A stretch of DNA of 49,678 nt from an uncultured Clostridium sp. (GTDB lineage: Bacteria; Bacillota; Clostridia; TANB77; CAG-508): positions 1-49,678 of the forward strand of contig URYN01000012.1 in NCBI GenBank assembly GCA_900552135.1, given 5' to 3'. The position numbers were made by a program, and so were the translations under genes. Of this stretch, positions 8,557 through 17,632 are shown one piece after another (the stretch's first letter is position 1; the number at the start of each line of letters is the position of its first letter). A model generated the notes under the pieces. That model was not told the origin of the DNA. It was given only the letters and a program-made list of their open reading frames with translations, and did no database searches.

Positions 8557-9453
8557 ATGAAAGAGTTAATTATTGAAAATAAAGATGATAATAAAAAATT
8601 AAATACTGTTATATTAAAGGCATTTCCAAACTTGAATGTAAATGCCCTTTATAAAGCATTGCGTAAAAAAGATATTAGAATTAATGGTGCAAGAGTTAAT
8701 GAAAATGTTTTAGTACATTCTGGAGATAATGTTAAGATTTTCATTGCTGATGACATTTTATTTGGTTCTTCTAATGCTGGTATTTCTGATGTAAAGGTAA
8801 ATATTGAAAAAGTATTTGAAGATGAAAATATTCTTGTAATAGATAAACCTTCTGGAATTGAAGCCTGTGGAGGAAACTCAGTAACAGAACTGCTAGAAAA
8901 AGAGTATTGTACATTTATCAGTCCATGCCATAGATTGGACAGAAACACTTCTGGCTTGATGTTATTTGCTAAGAATCAAGCATCGCTTGATATTCTATTT
9001 GATAAATTCAAAAATCATGAAATAGAAAAACATTATTTGTGTAGAGTTTATGGTGTTCCTCGTGAAAAACATAGAATTTTAAAAAGCTATCTATTTAAAG
9101 ATAATAAAAAATCTATGGTTTATATTAGTGATTTACCAAAGAAAGGCTATGTTGAAATTAATACAGAATACTTTGTAAAATCGTTCAATTCGAAAGAAAA
9201 CACTAGTATTTTAGAAGTAATTCTTCACACAGGCAAAACTCATCAAATAAGAGCACATCTAGCACATATTGGCTACCCTATAATTGGTGATGGTAAATAT
9301 GGAAAAAATGATATAAATAAAAAGTTCAATCAAAAAACGCAAAATCTTTGTAGCTATATTTTAAAATTTAATTTTAGAAGTGAGTCTGGACACTTGAGTT
9401 ATCTAAATAAAAAAGAAATAAAGCTAGAGAAACTTCCTAAATATTTGAAGTAA
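8557..9453 (+). CDS. RluA/RluD family pseudouridine synthase
   Basis: A 298-aa RNA pseudouridine synthase. Residues about 15-60 form an S4-like RNA-binding domain (KLNTVILKAF to VKIFIAD). The catalytic domain follows, with the motif HRLDRNTSGLMLFAKN, whose Asp is the catalytic nucleophile. Later come YLCRVYG and KTHQIRAHLAHIGYPIIGD, typical of the RluA group, which modifies uridines in rRNA or tRNA. The exact target cannot be assigned. The open frame reaches back to 8521, but those codons overlap the promoter, so the ATG at 8557 is the likely start, apparently on a leaderless transcript. It is the only plus-strand conserved gene between 6235 and 20452. Confidence 0.9.
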   Translation: MKELIIENKDDNKKLNTVILKAFPNLNVNALYKALRKKDIRINGARVNENVLVHSGDNVKIFIADDILFGSSNAGISDVKVNIEKVFEDENILVIDKPSGIEACGGNSVTELLEKEYCTFISPCHRLDRNTSGLMLFAKNQASLDILFDKFKNHEIEKHYLCRVYGVPREKHRILKSYLFKDNKKSMVYISDLPKKGYVEINTEYFVKSFNSKENTSILEVILHTGKTHQIRAHLAHIGYPIIGDGKYGKNDINKKFNQKTQNLCSYILKFNFRSESGHLSYLNKKEIKLEKLPKYLK

Positions 9454-9543
9454 AAACACTTAATTAACACAAAAAATTCAAAATATAAATGTAATAAGTA
9501 TCACTCTTCAATATATACGTATTTTTTAGACTTTTAAAATTCA

Positions 9544-9595
9544 TAAAAAAAAGATTTAATATCTGATTTTATAATTCAAATATTAAATCTTTTTT
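9544..9595. terminator. Bidirectional terminator between the rluA-type and MFS genes
   Basis: A long stem (AAAAAAGATTTAATAT with ATATTAAATCTTTTTT) serves both convergent genes, with A and T tracts on opposite sides. Confidence 0.8.
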
Positions 9596-9632
9596 CATTG
9601 TCTCATTTTTACTTTATAACATGAGTGTTTCT

Positions 9633-10949
9633 CTATTTTAATCTAACATATTCTTTGTAATTTATATCCTTTTTTCTGTACTCTTCTGGCTTTAGTCCTA
9701 CCCTATTTTTCATATAGTATAATACCAAAGACATTATTACTAAGAAAGTTATTCCAAATATTATAACTGCATATTTAATATTCAAGCCAGATACAATACC
9801 TGCTCCAAATGCACATATCAGTGCGTTTCCTATTCCATCTACTAAGCTTTGTGCCGAATAAACCTTGTTTGCAACTTCTTGATTTGTAAAGTTTGTTACA
9901 TATTTTTTTATAAGCACATAATACAATCCAGTAGAACAATATCTAACTATATAAGTTACTACAATCAAAGTTGCCATTATTATATATGGAATGGTTGTAA
10001 CAGATATAGTTCCTGCAACTAAACAAGCTATTGCATATGAAATTCCTATTATAGTTAAAGTTTTATTCTTGTATTTTTCATGGAATTTTTCTTGATGTTT
10101 TGACGCGAATCCGGCAATTAATTGTAGACCCGCATAAACAAATCCGGTAATACTTGCCGACATTTCAATCTCTTTTAAAAGGTTCATTTCGTAAGTGTTC
10201 ATAACCATTATCATTCCATACATCAATCCAGAGAATAGCATCAAAGCCTTCAATCTTCTCGAAGTAAAAATGAAGGAAAATGCAAGTTTCAAATCTTTGA
10301 AATAATCTTTATATTTCTTCATTATATTTTTTGAATCTGTTGTCTTTTTAACTTTCTGTTCATCAACATCATAAAACATACTTGCTACCCTAATTGCAAT
10401 TATTAAAACAGTAGCACATATACACATTGGAATATAAGGATTTACCTCAAACAAAAATCCAGATAAAATTGCCGAAACAGCCGAAAAATAATAGTAATTT
10501 CCAATTCCTCTTCCATTCAATTTCGAGTAAATCTGTGTTCTTTCCGGTACATCTGGAATCGATTTATTCAAAAGATCCGACTCTGCAACATCTCTTAAGT
10601 CATACGAGATAGCTCCAAAAAAGTTTGCAATCAAAAGCATTGCCATATTTTGAGATAGCATTATAATTGTTACAGATGCAAGCTGAAATAAATCTCCTAA
10701 AATCAAACTTTTTTTGCTTCCGACTTTATCTATTATTACAGAAATAGGAATTTGCATTATAACCCTAATAATTCCCCAGAAGGCACTCGCAATAATTACA
10801 TCTTTTGCTGTGAATGATTTTACTGTTGTTAAGAATAAAAATTTTATTGCATAATAGAAAAGCAAATCTTGTGTTAAAGTCTTGTGTATTGTATAGATTT
10901 TCATATTTGTTTTTCTTTTAAACGATGCATTTTTTTGATTTTCTTCCAT
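9633..10949 (-). CDS. MFS transporter
   Basis: A 438-aa polytopic membrane protein with about twelve hydrophobic segments in two halves. The loop after the second helix (IDKVGSKKSLILGD, about 74-87) matches the Asp-x(3)-Gly-x-Lys/Arg signature of the major facilitator superfamily. The N-terminus is cytoplasmic and basic. The substrate cannot be told from sequence. The ATG at 10947-10949 has AAGGAG upstream. It is monocistronic and flanked by terminators on both sides. No key residue or truncation stands out. Confidence 0.85.
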   Translation of the reverse strand: MEENQKNASFKRKTNMKIYTIHKTLTQDLLFYYAIKFLFLTTVKSFTAKDVIIASAFWGIIRVIMQIPISVIIDKVGSKKSLILGDLFQLASVTIIMLSQNMAMLLIANFFGAISYDLRDVAESDLLNKSIPDVPERTQIYSKLNGRGIGNYYYFSAVSAILSGFLFEVNPYIPMCICATVLIIAIRVASMFYDVDEQKVKKTTDSKNIMKKYKDYFKDLKLAFSFIFTSRRLKALMLFSGLMYGMIMVMNTYEMNLLKEIEMSASITGFVYAGLQLIAGFASKHQEKFHEKYKNKTLTIIGISYAIACLVAGTISVTTIPYIIMATLIVVTYIVRYCSTGLYYVLIKKYVTNFTNQEVANKVYSAQSLVDGIGNALICAFGAGIVSGLNIKYAVIIFGITFLVIMSLVLYYMKNRVGLKPEEYRKKDINYKEYVRLK

Positions 10950-11061
10950 AAATATTGCTCCTTTTCATTAGTTTCTTTTCTCCTTATATCTTATCGAATA
11001 ACAGAAATAATGTCAAGAAAAATCGAATATAGAAATCCAGAAATTGCAAATTACTCAAAAA

Positions 11062-11109
11062 TTCAAAAGAAAGAACCTGGACTTATATTTTTTTTACATT
11101 CCAGGCTCT
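11062..11109 (-). terminator. Terminator of the spoIIQ transcript
   Basis: Reading the minus strand, GAGCCTGGA pairs with TCCAGGTTC across an A/T-rich loop, followed by a T-rich tail (TTTCTTTTG), about 80 bases after the spoIIQ-like stop. Confidence 0.65.
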
Positions 11110-11187
11110 TCCTTTTTACTTACTATTCTTCTCGTATCAAATGCAATTATATTATTTCTACAACTGCAAATCTCATAAAATTTTTTC

Positions 11188-12057
11188 TTATTTCAAATAT
11201 ATATTAGGGTCTATATTTTCTCCATTTTGCTTCATTTCGAAGTGTAAATGTGTGTTATCTGCTATTTCAAATGTTGCTGTGTTTCCTACAGTTGCAATTG
11301 TTTGTCCTTGTTTTACTTCTTCTCCAACAGTTACAAATTCTGCTGTTAGAAGGCTTGAGTATATTGTTTCAAATCCGTTTTCATGTTCTATTACTACTGT
11401 TAATCCATATCTTGGGTCATTTTTTATCGATTTGATTTTTCCATCTGCTGAGGCTTTTACAACATCTGTTTTTTCTGCTGAAAAGTCTATTCCATTATGA
11501 ACTGTCCACTCTTGTAATGTAGAAGAATATACTAGATTATCTTTTGAATAATCTTTTTGTTTTTCTCCTTCTACTGGCTTTGCAAAACTTGGATCTTTAG
11601 TTTCTTTTGTTTCTGTATTTCCAGCACTTTCTTGGTTTTGGCCATCTTTTTCACTATTTTCATTTTTACTATTTTTTTCTTCTGCCTTGCTTGTGTTTAT
11701 TGCAACTTTTGTATCAGTGCTTGTATTATTCTGTTTTGATTCATTGTTAGTTTTATTTTCTTTGTTTTCATTTGCTTTTGAATCTGTTGTTTCATTTTTG
11801 CTTATATCGTTTACGCTTTTTCCAATTTGACTTGTTACTTCTTGTGTATTAGATATTATGTTTATCATGCTACTTTCATTTGATTGTGCAATTTTTTGTG
11901 TATTGTTTATTTTTATTCCAGACCTTTTTGCAATAATCTGGCTATATACAATATAAGATATTATAAATGCCGCAATTACGGCTACAATTCCTCCTACTAT
12001 TATAAATTTACTAACATCACTACCGTTCTCTACACTTCTTCTTGGTCTTCTACTCAT
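11188..12057 (-). CDS. spoIIQ: SpoIIQ-like M23 (LytM) family protein
   Basis: A 289-aa single-pass membrane protein: basic N-terminus (MSRRPRRSVENGSD), one transmembrane helix at about 17-40, a long low-complexity Asn/Lys/Glu/Ser/Thr linker (about 60-165) and a C-terminal LytM domain. The metal-ligand motifs HNGID and HLHFE are both intact, as in clostridial SpoIIQ and unlike B. subtilis SpoIIQ, which lost one His. Such proteins are made in the forespore and form a channel and engulfment complex with SpoIIIAH. The position directly behind spoIID, in a block that starts with spoIIAA-AB-sigF, supports the assignment. The start is the ATG at 12055-12057, preceded by AAGGAGG; the open frame reaches 12120. 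Confidence 0.85.
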   Translation of the reverse strand: MSRRPRRSVENGSDVSKFIIVGGIVAVIAAFIISYIVYSQIIAKRSGIKINNTQKIAQSNESSMINIISNTQEVTSQIGKSVNDISKNETTDSKANENKENKTNNESKQNNTSTDTKVAINTSKAEEKNSKNENSEKDGQNQESAGNTETKETKDPSFAKPVEGEKQKDYSKDNLVYSSTLQEWTVHNGIDFSAEKTDVVKASADGKIKSIKNDPRYGLTVVIEHENGFETIYSSLLTAEFVTVGEEVKQGQTIATVGNTATFEIADNTHLHFEMKQNGENIDPNIYLK

Positions 12058-12128
12058 AAAATAATTCCTCCTTAAAAAATTGTTATTATGAGTATTTCCA
12101 ATTTTGTTATTTATATACAATTCATTCT

Positions 12129-13230
12129 CTAAAAATTCGTTACTTCTACACCTGTATAAAAATGTTTTACTATCTCTTCATAATTTTTACCTTGTTTTGC
12201 TAGACTATCTGCTCCTGTTTGACTCATTCCAACTCCGTGACCGTATCCTTTCACTGTGAATTTTATATTGCTTTCTCCTATTTCAACATTGAAGTTTGCT
12301 GACCTTAGTCCTAAAATTGTTCTTACTTCAACCCCTGAAAGTTCTTGATTTCCTATCTTTATTGTTTTTACTCTGTTTCCCGAAGTGTATTCTAAAATTT
12401 TTATACATTCTGCATCGTTATAATCTATTGCAAAATCTGGATAACGAGATTTCATTTTGCTTTCGAACTCATTTTTTTCGAGAGTTAACTCTGATTCGTA
12501 TTGGGTATATCCTTCTTCTCCTGCAGTTTCAACGCTTTCTAAATATGGCAAATCTGCTCCGCCCCATACGGTAGAAACATTTTCTGTTTTTCCTCCACTG
12601 TTTGAATGGAAGAAGGCATCTATTACTTCTCCGTTATATTTAATTACTTTTCCTTTTGTTGAATATACTGCTTGCTCAATTTTTTTCCAGTTTTCTTCTC
12701 TCTTTGCTTCGTCCCAGCGTGCAAGTCTATCTTCTTTCGAAATCCATGCCTGACAGCACTTGGAGTCGTCGCAAATGTCCGCTCCTTCGTGTTTTCCGTG
12801 TGCTATGTTCAAGACAATAAATCGTATAACTTCTTGCGACTAATGCTTGAGCTTTTAATGCCTCTTGCTCAAAATCTGCAGGCATTTCTGCAGATACTAC
12901 TCCAAGCATATATTCATCTAAATTTATTTCTTCAACACTTCCATCTTTTTGATGTAAAAGTTTTACCTTTGTATAATTTCCATAATTGTATTCTGGATCT
13001 TTCACTGCCTCTTGATTAACTTCTTCAGGATTCATCGACTCTTGATTTGTTACACCCTGCTCGCTTGTTTTACTGTCCTCTCCTGTTTCTGTAACGCCTG
13101 AATTTACAACATTATTTACATCATCTATTACATTTGTTGCAACTACAACCTGAAATCTTTTCGTAAAAATTATTGGAAGGCAGAATGTAATTAGTACTAT
13201 TGATATTAATAATAAAATTATTTTTTTCAT
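12129..13230 (-). CDS. spoIID: SpoIID, split by a +1 frameshift at an in-frame CGG codon
   Basis: SpoIID is a lytic transglycosylase of engulfment that cleaves denuded glycan strands with SpoIIP and SpoIIM. The first frame (13230 to 12799, 144 codons) has a signal-anchor helix, an acidic linker and the conserved block GVVSAEMPADF...EALKAQALVARSY with the catalytic Glu. It then reaches CGG (12796-12798). The protein continues one base on, at GGA (12795-12797): GKHEGADICDDSKCCQAW, then FFHSNSGGKTENV and GYGHGVGMSQTGA, all typical SpoIID. Dropping that single C gives a 366-aa product of normal size. The start at 13230 has AAAGGA somewhat far upstream (a Met at 13242 is an alternative). It could be a recoded gene, a pseudogene or a sequencing error; see findings. 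Confidence 0.88.
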
Positions 13231-13289
13231 GCTAAAATACATTCCTTTCCAATTATTTTTTATGTCCTTTGTATGCATTATCCTACAGC

Positions 13290-14018
13290 TTATGCAAGTT
13301 TGCTTTTCATCGATATTAGTATTTTCTTTTCTATTCTTGAAACCTGAACCTGACTTATCCCAAGTTTTTTCGCAACTTCTGATTGAGTTTGTTCTTTAAA
13401 ATATCTTAAAATCACAATCTTCTTTTCTTGTTCTCCAAGCTCTTCAATCAGCTTATTTAAGGTTAATCTTTCTGCAAGTTTTGCCTCTTGAGATTGATTA
13501 TCAGGAATTAACTCTTCTAAGCTTGCTGTTTTGCTAGATGAACCGTTTTGTATCGGTTCATTTATAGACATCACAAGATTTGATGAATTTGCATCTAATG
13601 CAAGTGCTATTTCTTCTTTTGAGACATTCAAAATTTCTGCAATTTTCTCTATTTTTATTTCTTCTCCGTTCTTTCTTAAATATTCTTTTTGTACTTCATT
13701 TATTTTTGCTCCCAGTTCTTTTATACTTCTACTTACTTTTATGCTACCGTCATCTCTTATATACCTTTTTATTTCTCCAATTATGTATGGCACAGAGAAT
13801 GTGGAAAGCTGAACATTATAGCTTGTGTCAAATTTCTTTATTGATTTTACGAGCCCCATTGCCCCTATCTGGTTTAAATCATCTTGCTCGTAACCTCTAC
13901 CAGCAAATCTTTTTGCTATGTTGTACACTAGTCCAAGATTATTTTTTACTAGGCTTTCCATCGCCTCTTTGTTTCCCTGTTTTGCCTCCAGTATCTTTTC
14001 ATAAGTATTTTCAATCAT
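13290..14018 (-). CDS. sigF: RNA polymerase sigma factor SigF (SpoIIAC)
   Basis: A 242-aa sigma-70 family factor, the forespore-specific sigma F. Region 2 (about 20-95) has the core-binding block AKRFAGRGYEQDDLNQIGAMGL. Region 3 (about 105-150) and region 4 follow, the latter with the helix-turn-helix QSEVAKKLGISQVQVSRIEKK at the C-terminus. Length and motifs match SpoIIAC of Bacillota. It begins one base after the stop of spoIIAB, so translation is probably coupled. Its activity would be held by SpoIIAB and released by SpoIIAA. spoIID and spoIIQ follow on the same strand. Confidence 0.96.
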   Translation of the reverse strand: MIENTYEKILEAKQGNKEAMESLVKNNLGLVYNIAKRFAGRGYEQDDLNQIGAMGLVKSIKKFDTSYNVQLSTFSVPYIIGEIKRYIRDDGSIKVSRSIKELGAKINEVQKEYLRKNGEEIKIEKIAEILNVSKEEIALALDANSSNLVMSINEPIQNGSSSKTASLEELIPDNQSQEAKLAERLTLNKLIEELGEQEKKIVILRYFKEQTQSEVAKKLGISQVQVSRIEKKILISMKSKLA

Positions 14019-14019
14019 A

Positions 14020-14475
14020 TTAGTTTAGGCTCTCCTCTTTTTCTGGAACTTTTATGTATTTTTTCATTGTTACTTTAGTGCCCATTCCTTCGATTGATTC
14101 CACTTTAAAGTCGTCCATGAAGCTTTCCATTATTGTAAATCCCATGCCAGACCTTTCTAAGTTTGCCTTGGTTGTATATAAAGGTTTTCTTGCAAGTTCT
14201 ATATCACTAATTCCTTTTCCGTTATCCGATATTTCTATTTCTATGCAATTATCTTTTAATTTGCATTCTACTTTTACTATTCCTGATGTACCTTCGTATC
14301 CGTGGATTATGCAATTTGTTACAGCCTCTGATACTGCCGTTTTTATGTCTGCCAACTCTTCTATTGTTGGGTCTAATTGTGAAGCAAACGCTGCAACAGT
14401 TATTCGTGCAAACGCCTCGTTTGATGATTTTGATACAAACTCCAATTTCATTTCATTATCATAAATTCCTACCAT
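14020..14475 (-). CDS. spoIIAB: Anti-sigma F factor SpoIIAB
   Basis: A 151-aa GHKL-type serine kinase that binds and inhibits sigma F and phosphorylates SpoIIAA. The N-terminal part (EMKLEFVSKSSNEAFARITVAAF) is typical of SpoIIAB. The ATP-binding motifs are visible: SEAVTNCIIHGYE (N box, about 48-60), DNGKGI (G1) and RSGMGFTIM (G2). The ATG has AGAGGGGG upstream. It lies 17 bases after spoIIAA and one base before sigF, the conserved spoIIA gene order. Confidence 0.96.
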   Translation of the reverse strand: MVGIYDNEMKLEFVSKSSNEAFARITVAAFASQLDPTIEELADIKTAVSEAVTNCIIHGYEGTSGIVKVECKLKDNCIEIEISDNGKGISDIELARKPLYTTKANLERSGMGFTIMESFMDDFKVESIEGMGTKVTMKKYIKVPEKEESLN

Positions 14476-14492
14476 TTTATCCCCCTCTACCG

Positions 14493-14861
14493 CTAAATAG
14501 CTTTATCTTCATTATCAAATTTTTGTTGTTCTTCTAATCCTTCTTCATTTTCATCATTTATTATTGGTATGATTTTTAATATTCCACTTATTTCAAAAAC
14601 TTTTTTTATTTGATTATTTACATGGCAGATTGCCAAATTGCCACCAAGCATTCTTATAACTTTATACCTGCCTAAAAGCATTCCTATTCCTGCGCTATCC
14701 ATGAAAGAAACATTACTAAAATCAAATATAACTTTTCTAGGCAAAAATCTCGTAATCTCATTATCAATCTTCCTCCTTAGCTTATCTGTGCTGTTTTCAT
14801 CAATTTCTTCTGCAATTTTTAATGTTAACTGCTTGTCCTTGGGTACATAAATACACTCCAC
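14493..14861 (-). CDS. spoIIAA: Anti-sigma F factor antagonist SpoIIAA (GTG start)
   Basis: A 122-aa STAS-domain protein. The phosphorylatable Ser lies in SFMDSAGIGMLLGRYK (about 53-68), which matches the SpoIIAA signature. Unphosphorylated SpoIIAA frees sigma F from SpoIIAB in the forespore. The start is a GTG at 14859-14861 with AAAGGAGGAAG upstream. The C-terminus is extended by an acidic, Glu-rich tail of about 15 residues. It is first gene of the spoIIA operon. Confidence 0.95.
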   Translation of the reverse strand: MECIYVPKDKQLTLKIAEEIDENSTDKLRRKIDNEITRFLPRKVIFDFSNVSFMDSAGIGMLLGRYKVIRMLGGNLAICHVNNQIKKVFEISGILKIIPIINDENEEGLEEQQKFDNEDKAI

Positions 14862-14906
14862 AATTTCTTCCTCCTTTGATTTATTGGGTTTATTTTATCT
14901 TCCACT

Positions 14907-14935
14907 AGTATAATCTTTTTTACATTAATTTCCAA
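14907..14935 (-). promoter_or_regulatory. Promoter of the spoIIA operon
   Basis: On the minus strand TTGGAA (14930-14935) and TATACT (14907-14912) are spaced by 17 bases. This fits sigma-A. The B. subtilis operon uses sigma-H, whose consensus (AGGAWWT...GAAT) I do not clearly see here. Confidence 0.5.
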
Positions 14936-15003
14936 TAGCAAATCTTGACTAGTTTTAGCGAAAAAAGAGAAGTTTTCGACAAATTTTTATTTTTTCAAAC
15001 TTC

Positions 15004-15052
15004 AAAAAAAATAACGAACAATCCATTTTCAGGACTATTCGTTATCTTTTAT
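15004..15052 (-). terminator. Terminator after the S41 protease gene
   Basis: On the minus strand AGATAACGAATAGTCC pairs with GGATTGTTCGTTAT and is followed by eight T. A strong intrinsic terminator ending the ftsEX - M23 - S41 unit. Confidence 0.88.
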
Positions 15053-15060
15053 TTAATATT

Positions 15061-16314
15061 CTATTTTATTTTTTCTTGTATTACTTCTTTTGCTTTAAGT
15101 AATTGTGCGTCTTTATCCTCGCTAGTTTCATAGTTTCCGTTTGAATCCTTTGTTAGTTCAACTTCTACATCTGGTTTTATTCCAACTTTATTGATTCTGT
15201 TATGGTTTGGTGTGTAATATTCTTCTGTTGTAATTTTTAATCCTCCACCATTTGATAATGAGTATAGTGTTTGAATTACACCTTTACCATAAGTATTTGT
15301 TCCAACTATTGTTGCCCCATATTTGTCTTTTAATGCACCTGCTAGAATTTCTGATGCGCTTGCAGAGCCACCATTTACTAAAACAACTACTGGCATATCT
15401 TGAATTATAGGATCTTTAGAAGATTTTGTTTCTTTTTCTCCTTTTTCTTTTCCCTCTGTAATAAGGATTGTGTCATCTTTCTTTAAGAATAATTCTGCAA
15501 TTCCAGTAGCCTCATCTACGATTCCACCACCATTGCTTCTTAAGTCTATAATTATTCCTTTTGCACCTTGTTCTTTTAATTTTTTTAATTGCTCTTCTGA
15601 TACCTTTGCAACACCATCATCAAATGAATCTATCTGAATATAGCCGATATTGTTATCTAACATTTTTGATGCTACATGGTCTACAGTTATTTTCTTTCTT
15701 GTTACATTTAGCTCTATTTCTTTTTCGTCTCTTAATACTGTAACTTTTACTGTTGTTCCTTCTGAACCCTTTAGGACTTTTGTTGCATCACTTAATTGTT
15801 CTCCAGTATATTCAACTCCATCTACTTTTTCTATTATATCGCCTGCTTGCATTCCAGCTTCTAATGCAGGTGAGCCTTTCATAACACCAACGACTAGAAT
15901 TGTATTGTCTACCTTATAATTTGTTACATATACACCAATTCCAACATATTCTCCACTAGTCTCTTCTTTGAATTCTTGCATTTCATCTTTTGTAAGATAT
16001 TGTGTGTAAGGATCTCCTAATGCCTCAACATATCCTTTTATTGCACCTTCTATAAGTTGCTCTTCGTCTATTTCTCCAATGTATTTTTGTTCAAGCATTG
16101 CCTTGAAAGTTTCAAGAGTTTTTACAAGAGATACATCTTTTTTGTTTCCTGAAGTTGTAGTTGTGCTTTCTCCAATACTTGTTCCTGTGTCATATGCATC
16201 AGCAAATTTTTTGTACATTAATAATGTTGTAGTCATAAAAGTAATTAATACTGCTAATACAAACAGCATTATGACTTTGTAGACATTTTGTCTTTTTGTT
16301 TCCTTATCATCCAT
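15061..16314 (-). CDS. S41 family C-terminal processing protease (CtpA/CtpB type)
   Basis: A 417-aa secreted serine protease. An N-terminal membrane anchor lies at about 12-32. A Ser/Thr-rich linker is followed by a PDZ domain (about 95-190, with EAGMQAGDIIEKVDG) and the S41 peptidase core. The catalytic Ser is in GGSASASEILAG and the Lys in NTYGKGVIQ, so the Ser-Lys dyad is intact. Family members trim secreted proteins at the C-terminus; CtpB acts in spore sigma-K signalling. The context behind ftsEX and two LytM endopeptidases is common in Bacillota and suggests a cell-envelope role. AAAGGAAG lies 12-13 bases before the ATG. Confidence 0.92.
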   Translation of the reverse strand: MDDKETKRQNVYKVIMLFVLAVLITFMTTTLLMYKKFADAYDTGTSIGESTTTTSGNKKDVSLVKTLETFKAMLEQKYIGEIDEEQLIEGAIKGYVEALGDPYTQYLTKDEMQEFKEETSGEYVGIGVYVTNYKVDNTILVVGVMKGSPALEAGMQAGDIIEKVDGVEYTGEQLSDATKVLKGSEGTTVKVTVLRDEKEIELNVTRKKITVDHVASKMLDNNIGYIQIDSFDDGVAKVSEEQLKKLKEQGAKGIIIDLRSNGGGIVDEATGIAELFLKKDDTILITEGKEKGEKETKSSKDPIIQDMPVVVLVNGGSASASEILAGALKDKYGATIVGTNTYGKGVIQTLYSLSNGGGLKITTEEYYTPNHNRINKVGIKPDVEVELTKDSNGNYETSEDKDAQLLKAKEVIQEKIK

Positions 16315-16365
16315 AGTAAATATAAACTTCCTTTCAATTTATTATACTTATTTTAAATTATTTTA

Positions 16366-17613
16366 TTACATTTCTGTATTATTATTAGTATTTTCATTGT
16401 CTGTCGTTGTATTGTCTTCACCTTTCAAGAAAGGTATTGGGCTTGTTGCAACTCCATCTTTTCTAACTTCAAAATGCAAATGTGGTCCTGTTGAATTTCC
16501 TGTAGAGCCAACGGCCATTATTACATCTCCCTGTTTAACAGTTTGACCAAGTGTAGCATAAATCGTTTGACCGTGTCCATAAAGTGTAACTATTCCACTA
16601 CCATGATTTATCATAACACAATTTCCATATCCGCTCATTACTCCTGCATAAGTTACAACTCCATCTGCTGCTGCAAGAACTGGAGCACCATATCCTGCAT
16701 TTCCTATATCTATTCCAGAGTGGTATTTGTATACACCTTGGATTGGGTGAAGTCTGTTTCCAAAAGGAGAGGTTATATATGTTCCATTTACTCCAACTGG
16801 CCATATCATTACTCCACCTTTATACTGAATTGCTAAATCTCCACTCCAATTTATTGCAGCTTGAATTTGTCTCTCTATTTCCTCTTGTTCTTGTTTGTAT
16901 TGTAATATTTGCTCATTCAAAGTTGCCTCTTCTGTGGTTAATTTAGCAGAATAGTTTTCTTGAAGCATTTTGTTGTTTTCCATTAGAATTTGCATTTGAC
17001 CTGCTTTTGCCTTTGCAACTTTCAAATCGGCTTTTTTCTTTTCTTGTTCTTGTTTCTTGTTTTCTATTGAATTTTTTTCAATCTCTAGTTCTTTCATTAA
17101 ATCTGTATCATAATCAATTATTTTTTCCAACATATAATATTTCGATAAAAAGTCAACAATGCTTGATGAAGAAAGTAAAACATCTAAATAAGTTGCATCT
17201 CCAGCTTTGTAAAGTGCAACCATTCTCTTTTTTAATAGATTTTCTTTTCTATCATATTCTGCTTGTACTTTGTTTATGTCCGCATCGATTACCTCAATAT
17301 TTGCTTCCATTTCTGCAACTTGATTTTTTAAATCATTATATTGATTTTCGTACTCGGTAATCTTGTCTCCTAACTCTTGAATCTGTTGCAATGATGTGCT
17401 TAATTCACTTTGCACATACTCTAATCTTGTGCTCGATTCTTCAAGCTTTTGTCTAACTTCATTGCTTTGTTCTAGAAGTGTTTTATTAGATACTTCATTG
17501 TTTTCAGTATTTTGTGTTTCTGTGTTTGTTGCTTCTGTATTAGAAAAAACATTTATGGAGAAGCAAAATAACACAACTATCATAATAATAAATGTTAAAA
17601 TCCTTCTTCTCAT
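16366..17613 (-). CDS. Secreted coiled-coil M23 peptidoglycan endopeptidase (PcsB/EnvC-like)
   Basis: A 415-aa exported protein. It has a signal peptide (RRRILTFIIMIVVLFCFSINVFS) and a long coiled-coil region (about 45-270) with heptads rich in Glu, Gln and Lys. The C-terminal LytM zinc-peptidase domain (about 285-400) has ligand motifs HSGIDIGN and HLHFEV, both intact. The YGHG motif is also present. In FtsEX systems such coiled-coil hydrolases (PcsB, CwlO) are activated by FtsX. The gene follows a paralogue and ftsEX, which supports that. The true start is the ATG at 17611-17613, with GGGAGAAAA upstream. The C-terminal tail is Asn/Thr-rich. Confidence 0.92.
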   Translation of the reverse strand: MRRRILTFIIMIVVLFCFSINVFSNTEATNTETQNTENNEVSNKTLLEQSNEVRQKLEESSTRLEYVQSELSTSLQQIQELGDKITEYENQYNDLKNQVAEMEANIEVIDADINKVQAEYDRKENLLKKRMVALYKAGDATYLDVLLSSSSIVDFLSKYYMLEKIIDYDTDLMKELEIEKNSIENKKQEQEKKKADLKVAKAKAGQMQILMENNKMLQENYSAKLTTEEATLNEQILQYKQEQEEIERQIQAAINWSGDLAIQYKGGVMIWPVGVNGTYITSPFGNRLHPIQGVYKYHSGIDIGNAGYGAPVLAAADGVVTYAGVMSGYGNCVMINHGSGIVTLYGHGQTIYATLGQTVKQGDVIMAVGSTGNSTGPHLHFEVRKDGVATSPIPFLKGEDNTTTDNENTNNNTEM

Positions 17614-17632
17614 AAATGTTTTCTCCCTTCTC

